64,000 nt of DNA, taken from assembly GCA_903813345.2 (NCBI GenBank), contig CAIIXF020000006.1, positions 24,495,936 to 24,559,935 of the forward strand, given 5' to 3'. Made by a program: the position numbers and the translations under genes. Below are positions 11,398-25,077 of this stretch, piece by piece. The notes below the pieces were generated by a model. The model was not told the DNA's origin. It saw nothing but the letters and a program-made list of their open reading frames with translations, and searched no databases. Source of the DNA: Owenia fusiformis (lineage: Eukaryota; Annelida; Polychaeta; Sabellida; Oweniidae). Every line of letters starts with the position of its first letter. Within the stretch, counting starts at the first letter, position 1.

Positions 11398-11782
11398 TCC
11401 ATTTCACTGCTTCATTTCGTCAGTAGAATGGCAAAAATAAGAAATTGGGAGACCACTGTGCAATAATATATGGAAAAGTATATTCATAATGTACATGAAT
11501 GACATTTGTATATCTTGGATTGCTTCTAGTTTGGCTTATAAAGTGTTTGGCCTCTTATATTTGGATGTTTCGCTGCCATGTTATTTTCAATAAGATTAAC
11601 ATGGTTGAAATTCTTCAAATTACAAGACGGCACAGGCTTATTGTACAAAAAACTAAAAAATCTGAAATATACAAATGTCATTCATGTACATTATGAATAT
11701 ACTTTTCCATATATTATTGCACAGTGGTCTCCCAATCTCTTATTTTTGCCGTTCTACTGACGAAATGAAGCAGTGAAATGGA
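11398..11782. mobile_element. Foldback MITE with 117-bp arms and TAGAG duplication
   Basis: The left arm (from TCCATTTCACTGC) and right arm are inverted over about 117 bases with only two mismatches, separated by ~150 bases. The flanks are TAGAG at 11393-11397 and 11783-11787. The near-identical arms suggest a recent insertion or arm homogenisation. The 60-65-codon frames across it are not genes. Confidence 0.82.
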
Positions 11783-11787
11783 TAGAG

Positions 11788-12743
11788 GATCTAAAAATCT
11801 GTCGAAGTTCGTGTTCATATTCATATTGTTCATTACTGAATAGATCCTGGTACACAATACTTAAGGGTGAAATTGACACATTTCTTAACAAAGTGGACTC
11901 ACCTTACTGGCTTACATTAGAGCACATATCAGAGAAATTTTCCCAATTTTAACTGTTTAGAAATATTTTTAACGGGGGCTGACATTTTGAGAGTTCCCGG
12001 ATGAAGACCTCTTCAGCAAAGTGGACTATGCTGCTAAATTAAATTATAATAATCGTATTTCACCTCAAAAGTGAATCTTAATTTACATTTACTTACATTT
12101 AGCTTTTCAATTAGCACCGATGGTATCATGTTAGATCAAATTGATATCGAATAAATATTATATTCGAAAATGAATTCCAAACTTATCTAGCGTACAAGGG
12201 GTCTCATCTCACATGCATTTGTACTTGAAAACATTGTTCTAAACATTGACGGTTACTCTATTTTAGTCAGTGTGTTTCATAAATTAGGTAAGTATGCATG
12301 CTGGAGTGATTATGTAGATTTTATTTAATTGTTTCTCTTCAAGATCGTTGTCGAATGCGAGTCATAAATCACAATTAAAATTCGCATGCATTTTTACCCA
12401 ATTTTCATTTGAATCCAAATATTGCAATTTGCATTCCAAATCTGAGTGTTTATATTATTACATTCCAAATCTGAGTTTTCGCATTGCAATCCATATACAG
12501 TTGTCTGGCCCGTAGCCAGGATTTGCCAAGGGGGTTCACTTTTTGAAAAATTCCAGGGGGGTTCACTTGTGACAATAACTAAAAAGTGCTCAGAATGGTG
12601 AAAAACTGCATGATTTTGAACAATTTTTTGGCCAGGGGGATTTGCTCGAACCCCCCTGACAGGCCTGGTTGTCATCGTCATTGCATACACTACATATGTT
12701 TAGGATTGATTAATCATTCAATTGATTTTATATTAGATCAAAG
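11788..12743. other. Region upstream of CMTR2, with a degraded repeat
   Basis: About 950 bases before the CMTR2 start codon. At 12509-12672 lies a repeat with CCCGTAGCCAGGATTTG at one side, GGGGTTCACT words, and CGAACCCCCCTGACAGGCCTGG at the other; it shares TCAGAATGGTGAAAAACTGC with about 5961. Any promoter or non-coding first exon must be here or further upstream, but I see no distinct signal. Confidence 0.45.
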
Positions 12744-15700
12744 ATGAGCTATTCAAGACCATGGTTTCGACGACGTGGAGGATACCACAGGCATTACCAA
12801 ACACCAAGGGATCGTGAATCGCGAGATCCTGCAGTCGAACTAACTGAGGAACAAAAGGCTGAAGTAGATGCACTGTTTGATATTAAATACACATACGAAC
12901 GACAGAATGCTGGTACATCGTGGGTTCTCCCTACTGTTGGAACCATGTTTACAAAGCCAGCGTGGAATGATCCTACACTTCAGAACCAGAAGAAAGAACT
13001 CAATGATGTAAAAGAAAAACTTAGTGACCAAAATCTGCCTGACTGGAATAGTCATACTCGTGCAAGCAACTTGAGTGGAAATGTGAGTTTTAAAAGAATG
13101 CTATTATGTGTTTTAACAGACCACCTCAATTTGTGCTCCCTAGCTTATTAAATTTTGTTAAAATATTCATTCTCTGTCACCTTTCTTCGATGTGACGTTA
13201 ATAGTTGTTTTAAGACCTATGAAATATAAGTACCGTATTCGCCATAATAAGCACCCAGGGTGCTTTTGAAATTGCAAGACTCACTATAAACCATTTAGTG
13301 TTTAATTATGTACTTATCTTTCAATGCTGGAGGGGAAGCAGTATTTTTTTTTTTATATAACATATAGATATTGATGTGTTCCAATGTATATATTTTCCAG
13401 TGCATGTTTATTGTGAGACGTTACAAACATCCTGAAATGTGCACTCAAGCATGGTGCAAATTCTATGAGATTCTAGCCACATTTGAGTGTCTCGTGCCAA
13501 AAGAAGGAGAGTTCAAAACATTGCATCTCTGCGAAGCCCCAGGGGCATTTGTGTGCGCCCTGAATCAATTCTGGAAGACATCTGGGGATGAATCTGGACT
13601 CCCAATCAGTGAGTAAAAAGGTATTTTGTGACTCCTCTCCATATATATGGAAATATTAGATTCGAGGAATCATGGAACTTTTTGTTTGTGCTCAATGTTA
13701 TGCATTTATACATGGAACTATTGTTTTTACAAATGTCACAATTTGTCTCTTTTACATCTGCAGATTGCACTGTATACAGATTACAGATTTGCGTCAAGAA
13801 CAAATTTGTGAAGTTTTATAAAAATTAATTTTTATTATGTATTATGATATAATTTAATATAATATTATATATGAGATAACATAATATCATATAATATATG
13901 AAAAGTATATATTTGAAAATAATACATACCATCCATGCTACTGAGTTCCTACAAATCTTACCTTCCATGCAGAGCGTAATCTTGATTGGACATGGTTAGC
14001 CTCAACATTGAACCCGTGGTACGAGGGCACAGATCTAGGAATCATGATTGACGATGACAGGTTATTAAAGGATACTGTCCCTAATTGGCACTTTGGAGAT
14101 GACAGTATTGGTGACATGATGAACAAGAAAACAGCTGATAGCCTCATTAAAGCTGTTGACAAAGTGACTTTGGTGAGTGCTCAACTCTACATGTTGCACA
14201 GGACTAATTGCTTTATTACACAGAATAGATGAATATAATACACAAGGGGTTTCAATAGAATTTCTCACAACAGGCTGATTAAATGAAAATAACACACAAA
14301 TTTAATGGAAACCATTTTAACATGGAAAGGTTGAAAAGTCCCTAAAACAACATGCTATTTTGTGAAAACATCCGGTGAAAATCGCCTGTTGCCTGCTGCT
14401 AATGAAACCCCTGTACATGCTTTTTATTTGTCCTGTGCCACATCAGTCAATAAATACTTTGTCTTATTCCTGATGCACTAAATGATTAACACCTCGTTTT
14501 GTGTTTCATGGTCAATGTTATGTGTATATGTTATATGGCACCATATTTTTACTTGATGCACAAATTTAAAGAGTTTTATTTGTAAAATCTAGGTAACTGC
14601 AGATGGAAGTGTCGCCTGTCAAAACAACCCAGCTGAGCAGGAGGGCACGATTGCTCCTCTACACTTTGCTGAGGTCTATGTTGCCCTGAAGACCCTTGCA
14701 GTAGGGGGAAACTTTATACTGAAGATGTTTACTCTTTTGGAGAGCTCCTCTGTTAACACATGCTATCTGCTAAACTGTGTTTTCAAAGAGGTAATCTTTT
14801 CTGTTTGTGATACATTCCTAGTTTGCAGTAGATAATTAAATTGTCAATAAATTGCCTATTAAATTGTCTATTGTCTCATCAAAATGGTTCAACTATAATA
14901 AGACAACTTTTTCATGGAGGGGTATTTTAAGGTCTGAGCCCTTTTAATTAAGGGCTTTGCTTAATGTATATTATTTTGCTGTTTTCTAGGTGCATATTAT
15001 GAAGCCTGTCTGTAGCAAGGGAGGCAATTCTGAGATATACCTTGTCTGTCTTGATTTTATTGGTATTGAGAAAAAATACTTGGACAAAATGGCCACACAT
15101 TTTGGTGAGGAAATACACTCGGTTACTAATTTTGCAAATATATGCTATGTATATATTCTTAATATGTTATGCTATAATAATAAGTTCTCTCATACTGAAT
15201 ATCCAACCACCTTATCAGTAAGTAAAGCAGAATTGAAACAAGTTACAATTTTAGTTTTTATGATTTACTGATTTGAACAAATGTGTACAGTCTGGTGATT
15301 TCACAAATCTGTGGTGTGCTATTTTCAGTTACATATGTTTTAAATATGTACTTGTCAGAAGACATCATTAGGAAAAAGCCAATAAGGTGACAGAGAGATA
15401 AGAGTTAATTTGTATTTGTCTGGTTAAAATGTGCAAAAATGATTAAAATACTCTTGATACATATTTGATATAAAGGTACTACGTTCTTTTTTCAAACCAA
15501 AATTCTCTGAATTATTTTACAGGTCCAAAACCTCTGAAAAATGCCATGTTCCGCAAGGACCAGATTCCAAGCACATTTCTCCTCCAGCACATAAAATTAT
15601 GTAAATCAATAATTGATCGCCAAATTGCATCCATAAACCGCAACCTTGAACTCCATGGCAATATGACACCAGAAATGAGGGCTGTGATTGGTCAGCAGAA

Positions 15701-18700
15701 GTATATATGCGGCACAAAGTTCATGGATAAGTTCAAGATTCAGCATTTAGCATTTGAGGAAAAAGTCGTCCATCTTCCGTTTGTTGTAAGTACAGTGTTG
15801 TCTCTTTGCAGTCGAAATGTTGATACATGCGCAGACCTCTATTTAGTGATATTTTCATTTCAAATATGGCGGCCAATCCGATGTCTGATGACCCTTACAA
15901 AGAATCTAGGCAGTTTGCATTTTTACCTCCTGTGAAATAACAAGTGGAATTTAGTAGTTGTTTTCTGTTTTATTATCATTCTGCATCGTAATTCTATGTG
16001 ATGTGGTGTTGAAATGTCAGCAGAAATACATATCCATACGATAATCGAGTGAATCAGATAACAGATTTTTCGAAAACCCGTCTCGTGCTAAGAGTGTAAA
16101 AACTTGTATTAACATGCTCAAAAGTGCCAATGTGCACATCAATGTCAAGCTAAATCAATGTTGTGTCTAAAACAGGTACCTGATCTACTCAAAACAGCTT
16201 GTCATTCACGTGTACACGCTTAGCAAACACGGCGAAATGACCTGAATCTTGGAATTTCGTTCGAGAGCTAGTAATGTTTGCTCCGGTCTTCGTCATAAGT
16301 GTTCATCAGACTTCACGCATGCGCAGGAGAAAAACCATCAACCAATAACGTTTATAAATCAATTTTGCGCATGCGCCTTACAACGGTAAAGAAATTCGTA
16401 TTTATAAACGAACCAGTTTGAGATAACCCGATATCAGTCGGAGAAATCTGACGATCTACGAAACTCACTTCAAAAAATCAAATGCGGACTGACGGCGTAT
16501 TCTACTATGTTTGGATCTAAGATTTTCAGTATAGATAAAGTCTTTTATGATCTTTCGAATGAGGTAAGTCTCTAGTTCAAAAGACAATCGTATCAACTTG
16601 AACAAAAGTTGAGTTTTGACGAAAAATTTTAACATGCGCAGAAGTCCCATTTTCATTGTACCATATTGACTGTTTGAGTCTTGTGTTGCTCTGTTTGAAT
16701 TAGATATAATACATGTACATGTTTTTTTGTTTTGTTGTTTATCTTAATGAGATGTCCATCCCTCAGTCCAATGTTACATGTATCTTAGAGTAGATAATAA
16801 ATATTATATCATCATTAAGTGACTTGTACAACACAAGACTGAGCAAAGTTTTCTCTATATTCTATTCAAAAGTTTATACACATTCTAAAGATGTACATTC
16901 TGAAATTAAGTACTGTAACACAAATTCAACATGATTTCAACTCTATAAGACTATAATTTTTTCTCTCCAGAGGAAACGACGTGCAGAAATGGATATCCAA
17001 GAGCCTCCAAAGTCTCGCAGACGATTCATGGACGGTACTTTCAAAGAGAGGATGGAATTCCTGGCTATTCCATGGAAAGAACGTGTCTGGAAAATGAAGA
17101 CATTCAATATACAGAATATAACAAACACAAATTGGCTTCAGGTGAATTTTATCATACATTTTAATCTGTGTATCCAAACACCCCCCTTATCTGAAAACCT
17201 CTCAATTTGAACACTTTTGGATCCTTTTTGTGTCTGCTATTTGCTTCCATGTTAAAAAAATTGAAATAAGAACACCAACCAATCTGAACACTTGGCTGGT
17301 CTCCGTGTACATGACAGATTTTACTGTATATGATTATGAATGGAGAGGCAGCGATCTCTCCAATATTGAAGCAAGTGGGTGCGCTGTTCCCAAATGATAT
17401 TGTCAAAAATAGGAATGTGTGTACTCACTTGAATATGCATTTTTACTCACTTGAAAATTCCAAACTCATGATTTTATACATTAAAGGGCACAGGACTGCA
17501 AAATGAAAACTGTGTTCCCTGACTTGAATTTAGGGAGATGCACTTAAAGCAACTCTATACCATAGGATAGCACAATCAAGACCCTTCTGGACCTTTTTGC
17601 ATATTGAGTTTCACCACATATTCATCTATCTACTCACTAAGGAAGAAGTCCCAAATCCCCAGCTTTCAGTGTTAATTTTGTTGAATTTGTTTATCATGAA
17701 CCTGATTGGCTGCCTGGTTCAAGGCGCTTGTGTGACTCAACGGGAATTCCAATCTCTAGCTGAGGAATTGATTGTGTTTAATTCTGGATTGTTCTGTTGA
17801 TTATTTCAATATTTCGGCAATAACATACCCATAATTTATTCTCAAGATAAATCTATGGTATTTGAGATATATGAGCAATAATAAAGGGATGTATCATTGA
17901 TTGTCTGGGTGAGAAACCAATGATATACTGCATCTTTAATGGATAGCTTCCTTTAAAAGAGGACGTTTAATGCTCAGTCTATTAATCATGCTGACAATAA
18001 TGTTGACTATATTTCTGAGATCAAATCAGAATGAAATGTTAACCTATTTTCAGAGTATGGGCCCCTTAGAACCAGAGCGAATGACTGACTGGAAGCCATG
18101 TCTCGGCAAGAAGTACACCAAGTTGATGAACTCAAGATTCTGCACAAATACTATACTGGAACAATTCAATGAAGTCTGGGGAAATATGAACGTAAGTTGG
18201 TAATACGTAATAACTCCTATAGGAAAATAATAAAAAGAATTGCAACATAACACAACAAAGATCCGTGAAAAACTTGTATATTTATTGCATGTACATGTCC
18301 TAAAACATATCGGGTTGTTGACAAATTTGAGAGTAACACAAGGGAAAAGTATTTCATTAATGAGTTGACACTTGCAAAAATGTGCTATAGAGTAGCAGTT
18401 GCCACATTTTTACTTTATATTTATTTTCCCACACTCTGTCTTCACTATGTTCAGACCAAAGGGATCTAAGTGAACAATTGTCGAGGATGTTTATATTTTC
18501 ATTTGGGTTTTTAAACAAAATTGAAGTGCAATTGATAATAAGTAATTTCACTCTTTGTTTGCTGATAAGTATACTCATACATGACACATTTTGGTTCAAG
18601 TCCTATGTCAAGGTCTGAACTTCTGAGTAACATGAAATGGGGATTCAGGATTGATGTCATACATACTTGTGTCATCTTTATTATATTGAACAATTTTTTA

Positions 18701-21700
18701 TGTCACCTACAGAAGCGTATGTTATAAATTGGGTTCGGCAATTGGTGCCTGTATCAAATGGCAGGTGGTGCCATTTTGCATGTTAATGCCTTGTGTATAG
18801 AATATTTAATGTGTACTTGAATATTTCAGAAATCTGGGATTAAGTTCGGAGTTCCCCAGAAGGATTCTCAGGAGGTTATGAACATTCTGCGTTGTCACCT
18901 TGACAACTGGGACGAGGAATTGAATATGATCGACATCAGTAGGAAAAAACAAGACATTCTATCTCAGCTGAAGAAAGATGACCCTACAAATGTCAAGGTA
19001 TATACTGCTTTTCCAGAATTTTGTACATCATGACCGTTGTTATTTTCGTTGTTGACATTTCGAACACTGATTCTTTAAATCTTGAAACATACTCATAGAT
19101 ATTTGTTTTGGTTTAGTTTGAATCAGCTAGTGACATTTCGTCATGTTCATGCTCGTGTCTTATCAGATCTTCCAATTACAATAAGTAATTTCATGTTTTA
19201 GGTTCACACAATCCAGGAGGTTGAGATGAATAAAGACCAGGGCAAGAGATACACAGCATTTGCTGACCTTAAACCAACAGAGTTTGACTTGGTTGCATCA
19301 GAGTATGCGGCAAAACCTGAACTTCTCAGTCACATCATCAAAGCTTTAAAGGTAGGTAAATGTTGATACACATTAGACTAGACTCAGTTTCATGTATGTC
19401 ATCTGTTCAATATTCATTATTCTAATATGATACGTGACGTCACAATAGCTAGAACAATTGATTTACTGGTCTATACTGGAGTATGTATGACCACTAAAAT
19501 TCTTTAATGCAAAACGTTGTTTTTCTTGTCTGTTTATCATATTAGAATCGTAACAAAGACTGCGATTTTATGATTTATGTCAAATATATGACCTCAAATT
19601 TTATTCTGGCCATTGCCAAAGACCTCAATCGCTACGCGATTTCGGTCTTTTAACAATGAACAGAATAAAATTTTCCGTCATATATTACACCATAAATCAT
19701 AAAACCTTAGTCTTTATTCCTTAATTATATGTTGTATACAAAATTAATGATCTCTCCAGCAATTGACCTTTTTTCCATATAAATGGAAAATAGATGGTAT
19801 CATGGGTATTGGTAGGGCTATGGTAGGGCTAGGATACATGTAAATGTATTGCTAGAGTCACTTAATTTCTTGATTTAAAAAGTAATTCCATTTGGATAAA
19901 CTTAAAACATCAATGGAATATAATTATATGATCTTATTGACATGTGGATTGTGATTTCACATTGAAATTGTGATCCTTGTAAGAGTAAATAAAATTTTAA
20001 AGGTTTTTCAGCATTGTGTCAATGGGGATTTAGCCCGGCCTTTTTTAGACAACTAGAAAATCATTAGAATTTTAGTAAAGGTGAATAACAGTGCAAATCA
20101 AAGTTGTTTTGATAGAAAATTATACAGGGAATTCAAATATGCCATCAAATGGAAGAAAATCTTAGTCTTTAAAGGGTGACGCATATCGTTTAGCAAATCG
20201 AACGCTCGTTTCTGGTGTTGCTCACCGTTTAGTATAAAAGGCCCGATCCCGGAATAATACTCAAGGGTTCACAGGCTCGAGGTCGTTGTGTCAACACCTC
20301 TAACTGTTATATAGCATAAGTATATTATAGATCGTCACACATTTATAAAAGGGTGATTTTTATTTTGATAAATCAATTCCACATTTATGGGTGAAGTTTC
20401 AGGATCGTCTATTTGTGTATAATAAGGAAAAATTGACATCTAAATTTCCCCATAACGTAATAGCACACAGCTTGGCATATGAAATATCCTACAAATGAAA
20501 CAAAGCAGTTCTAATACAAGGATTTATATTGCCTGTTGTACATATTCTTTGAACGCAATCACTCTATGGATAACGTTTTCAAAATCATTATAAACGGATT
20601 ACTTTATCTCAAAGACAATTTCAATAAACTGGATTTTACAGAACTCCCCTTATTTCTTAAAAATGGACTGATCCAGGAGCCGCCATATTGTTTTTATACG
20701 GGAAGCTTATCGGAACCCTTTAATGGTTAAAAATGAGACTTTAACTAGATTTCAAAGCTAAATGGAAAAAGGACCATTGACCAACCATGTGCTACCTGTG
20801 AGATGGGAGATCACTGGAAATACCAAAAGAGCAAGACACTATACATGTAGTGTGAAGTGTTCCATATATCAAGTGATAGTGATACATTCTGAGAAACAGC
20901 ATAGAATTGAAGGAGAACTAAGATAATTTGACCAGTAATGCAAAAAATACAACCCAGGCCAACCCAGGTGACCCAGGTGACTGTATGTCTTTCTCTGATC
21001 TATAAGGTCCTGGGTTATTTCCTGGTTGAGTTGAAGTCTTCAAGTTTTTGCAAGGGCTCATTCAATGAAAAGTTCCTAGGCCTGTCTTCCATGCTGAAAT
21101 TACTACTGTAAACATGTGATATGTACTAAGCAGGTATCTCCAATTTCCACAAGTTCACAAGTTCAAATTTCATTATTCACTGAATCCTCAAGTTTTGTAA
21201 ACTAAGTTACCTTTTATACAAGTACAGTAGTTACATCCAACCCAGTGTGATATTTGGATGAAAATAATTACTAGATCTTGGAGAACAGTACGCTGCACCC
21301 CAACCTCTATTACATTGTCATTTTTGGTCTAATTAATAAAATAAGCCAGTGTAAGAGACATCGTTGCTATATCCCATTTATCTCCCAATAACACTGGACG
21401 AACGTTTTACACAAAATGAAATGCATCGGTTATAAAAAATCACCGGGGATTTAATTTGCGAATTTTGCAACGATTATTTTTCGCGATTATTAACGGAATT
21501 GCGATTAGCGCGAAACAAAATCACACGAAAAATACCGAGTACAGTAATTGCATTGCAAAATACTAGTTTAATGAACCAAAGGTCATTTTTAGATTCTTGT
21601 GTAACTAATGAAACCACTAAGCTGATCAATTTTATTATAGAGAAAAAATCTATAAATAGTATACAAGCCAAGTGCTTATGCAGGTCAAGTGGTAAATGTT

Positions 21701-24700
21701 GAATTATTGTCCAGGTGTCTTGACCCTTGCAAAACATTTCCCTGTAAATATATTATATTAAGTTATTTTGTATCTCTTAAGTGATATCGTATAAAATATT
21801 TTGCAATGAGTGAAAAGTATTTAGCCCTGCCCCTGAACTCAATGCATTATGGCTGATTTATTCCACTCAGATGTTGTTTCCTAAACTTAGCACTCAATGA
21901 AGTTTGTGGAATGATCAGTCTACAATGCACTGAGTTCATGACTTAAATCACTAATGAACCCCTCAAATAAAGTACTATAAATTGCTTTAATGTGGCACTA
22001 TTCACTTTTCAAAGCATGTATATAACTATCAAGTGCTTAGAAAACAGTAAAAATGAATATCATCAATTAGATTCATTTTCATCAATTAAATGCAGCAAAT
22101 ACGTTTTTACTTTCTAATCAGATGTGAAAGTGCTCTAATAACGAAAGTAAAAGTATTTGGTTGTTGTTAGGAACCCCAAAACAAATGTCACAATGAATTG
22201 CTAAAAGCAGGGGTCGTTGTAACAGCTCCCACTCCATCAATATTATATCAATTTCTGTTTTCTTTATGGAATGAAAGATGAGTATTAACTATTAACTCCA
22301 AATGTGTAAACAAAAACAAAACCAATATGATATATACACAGCAACATGCTATATTAAGGCTTTAAAAAGGAGTGAAAATCACTTTAATAGTTACATACAA
22401 CCTTTAATTTGGCGGATTGGGCAAAGTTTGAAATTTTGGCTGCTATTTAATATGGTGGATTGAATCATCAGTAAAATATGGTTATTGAACGGCTAGCTAG
22501 GAAGTCACATGGCAGGGTTATTCTTTGAGATTTGTTATTGTGAAATTATAATTTGAACTTTGTCAATTTTATTTACATGTATCTCAATGGAGAAAAAAGT
22601 AAGTTGTTTTCTACCATAGCAATTGTGTGAGCCAATGAATGTTCATTGTTCATGAACATTCAAAATTGCAGAATTTCGGCTGGAGACTGTTCTAAAAAGT
22701 CCACTGGTTGTCAATTAAAATAATGCTCAGAAATAATGGACAAATGAATGAAAACCTTATTTGGTCAATCAATGCAAAAAGGTTGACATTCCCAATCCCA
22801 GATGGACATGGTCTTCATGACTTTGAGTTTATGACTGACTTCCAATTTCAAGATTGTGTACATTCAATATATTTAAGATGCCTTTGGGCATGACCTCATC
22901 TTTTAAACCCATATCAAGGACTACAGGTACATAATTCACCATAAATTGTATTGTAAAGAATGGAGAAATTGAACATGATTGTATTGATTTAAATTAAATT
23001 CCCGGGTATTTACGTTGGTTTTTATTCCAGTGTAAAGTATGGCAAACTGCCAAGGTCAAAGTTCAACATAAAGCGATCAAATAAATGAGTCAATAAACTT
23101 GTATATTAGCCATTATTCTCTTCAAATAACTAAAATATCGATAAAAACATGTTGAACTAATATTTATAAATCTAGTTTAACATGATTTTGATCCGAAAGT
23201 AATTACACTTATATCATTATAATATGTATGAAGAAGTTATCACATCGTGCATGTTAGCCTCTATAGCTCAGTGGCAGAGCGCTGGTCTTGTAAACCAGCG
23301 GTCGTGAGTTCGATCCTCACTGGAGGCTGAACATCGTCGTGATGTTCTTTTTCTTATTTTTGCTTATACATATTTTTTATTTTTGTCAGTGTATTATCAT
23401 TCGAGAAAATAAATTGATAATGATGGATACTTTATCAATATTTTTAATTGATTATATAAATCCTTCCAAAAATATTGGTATTGTGAAGTTCCACCATTTT
23501 CCCAATTTCTGCAACATTCATAATGTTTTCAAAATGAGATATTATTCACCGGATGAGTTAATTTCTATTTGAATTAAAAATTAACTCTTCAATGAAAAAA
23601 TTCAACATTTTTTTAAATTCAGATTTATGTTTTAATACTTGAATATGACCCCAGTAACATTGAAATCAAATACATGTTCTAATATATTGTAGCAACCTTT
23701 AGCCTATTTTACCCCCCCCCCCCACTTTACCAACAATGGATTTTATTTATTTTTCTTCATTAACTTAGGCTCTGAAGTCAGGAGATATGCTGGTGTTCCG
23801 TATTCACCACTGCCTCTCCAGATTCACTGCAGCATGTGTCTACATTCTCTATAGATGCTTTCAAAAGGTATGTGATGCTTTTAAATGGTATATACCTTGC
23901 ATGCTGTATTAATTCCTACCAGGGGTATCATTAGAATTTTGGAGAAAAGGTCAACATGACCTTGTCTAGAAATGTTCTAGAAATTATAATTTTAACATGG
24001 AAACAAAATTGATCCAAAGAACAGGCAATTTTGGAAAAAAACAGCAGAAGATTGCTTACTGCCAATGATGAAACCCCTGCCTTCCAAGAGCATAAAATTA
24101 ATTGATTTAAATTTTGATTAATTAAAACAAAATTACATATTCCCTGTTCATTAAAGTAATATTGTTTCGTCGTAATTTACAGATCGCTCTCCATCAATTT
24201 CTCACTGATAACATTCTGCCAAAACACATGTTCCTCGTGGGGACAGGATTTCGAGGTGTCACCCCAGAGATCTTGAGCTACTTGACGAAAGTTCACAGTG
24301 AACTGCATCAGCATGCAAAGGAAGAGAATGGAGATTTGTTAGAGTTCATACCAACCAAGGATATACTATCAGGTACAGTGTATGTTCAGGATTGTAATAT
24401 AAAAAAAAGATTGAAAATCATGATGAAGAATTAAAATGAGAAAAAATTAATTAAAAAGATACGTTCAAGAATGAATAGAAAAATGAGAAAGGGGTTTAGA
24501 ATAGAATACATCGGGGTAATCCAAAATATGCAAGGGGAATTTTTGGAGGTACATGTATTTGGAATACATGGGAGATGGTAGAATGTATATTTGAATAAAT
24601 GAGGGACAGTAGGAGAACATGAGGACAAATTAGAAAACACACATAGAGAATACATGGGTGAACATTGAAAAAAAACCAAAAATGTCACGAAAATATCTCT

Positions 24701-25077
24701 GAATAAACAATATCAACACGTTATTGTTGTAACTAATATTGTTTACATATGAGTGTTGCTTTTCTTGCATAATGTCTACAATTCCAATTCCGTGTTAAGA
24801 ATTTTTTAGCTCCAAGTCTGGAGAGATCTCTTGATTCTTTATAAATGACTGAGTTTGTGTTTTAGTTGAAGAGTTCCGCAACTATATTACTCAAGTGAAT
24901 GACTACGTGCTGAAGCAGAGGATAAACTGGTTAATTCGTTACGAGCAGTCGCTAGCTCCGGCACCCCCTGCAGACTACAAGCCACCACCGAATCCAGTTG
25001 CAGCTGCAGTGGCATTTGATCATGACTCTATTGATATGTTAATGGCTGGGAAACCGGATGATGGTATCATGTTTTAG
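12744..25077 (+). CDS. CMTR2: Cap-specific mRNA 2'-O-methyltransferase 2, 13 coding exons
   Basis: CMTR2 methylates the 2'-O of the second transcribed nucleotide of capped mRNA (cap-2) using S-adenosylmethionine. Coding exons: 12744-13082, 13401-13608, 13973-14172, 14593-14790, 14990-15104, 15523-15785, 16971-17141, 18054-18191, 18830-18997, 19202-19351, 23769-23867, 24183-24372, 24866-25077. All have GT-AG borders, the phases close, and they give 816 residues (human about 770). The FtsJ/RrmJ-fold catalytic triad is visible: K133 in CTQAWCKF, D253 in VTADGS, K293 in NFILKMF, with spacings matching the family. The SAM loop is LHLCEAPGAF (about 154-163). The C-terminal half is the degenerate second methyltransferase-like region (FRIHHCLSRF, LLEFIPTKDIL). 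The N-terminus is Arg/Tyr-rich (MSYSRPWFRRRGGY). No internal stop is seen; the gene looks intact. Introns hold MITEs and a tRNA gene. Confidence 0.94.
14244..14413. mobile_element. MITE with AGGGGTTTCA ends in CMTR2 intron 3
   Basis: The ends are AAGGGGTTTCAATAGAATTT and the inverted AATGAAACCCCTG. It shares internal words (TTTTAACATGGAAA, CAGGC, GCTGCTAATGAAACCCCTG-like) with the copy in intron 11 at 23920-24079. About 170 bases, no coding capacity. Confidence 0.68.
19551..19720. repeat. Foldback repeat in CMTR2 intron 10
   Basis: Two ~75-base arms (19551-19624 and 19644-19720) are inverted around a short centre, ATCGCTACGCGAT. The left arm carries ACAAAGACTGCGATTTTATG and ATATATGACCTCAAATTTTA; the right arm carries the complements with modest divergence. 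In pre-mRNA this would form a long stem. It is probably a foldback MITE. Confidence 0.75.
23257..23328 (+). tRNA. tRNA-Thr (anticodon TGT)
   Basis: A 72-base cloverleaf. The acceptor stem GCCTCTA pairs with TGGAGGC. The D-arm and A box read TAGCTCAGTGGCAGAGC. The anticodon arm CTGGT-CTTGTAA-ACCAG gives anticodon TGT (reads ACA, Thr). The T-arm with B box reads GAGTTCGATCC. There is no intron, and the CCA is not encoded, as expected in a nuclear gene. A TTTTT run about 20 bases downstream (23348-23352) can terminate polymerase III. It lies within CMTR2 intron 10, on the same strand. Confidence 0.95.
23920..24079. mobile_element. MITE with CAGGGGT ends in CMTR2 intron 11
   Basis: The left end is CAGGGGTATCATTAGAATTT and the right end, inverted, is AATGATGAAACCCCTG. 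It is the second copy of the family at 14244-14413. CAGGGG termini are hAT-like, but no clean 8-bp duplication is visible. Confidence 0.68.

Noticed and set aside
20205-20260. TATA-like GTATAAAAGGC sequence within CMTR2 intron 10
   Set aside because: No downstream coding or RNA gene begins nearby; a chance match in an AT-rich intron is likely.
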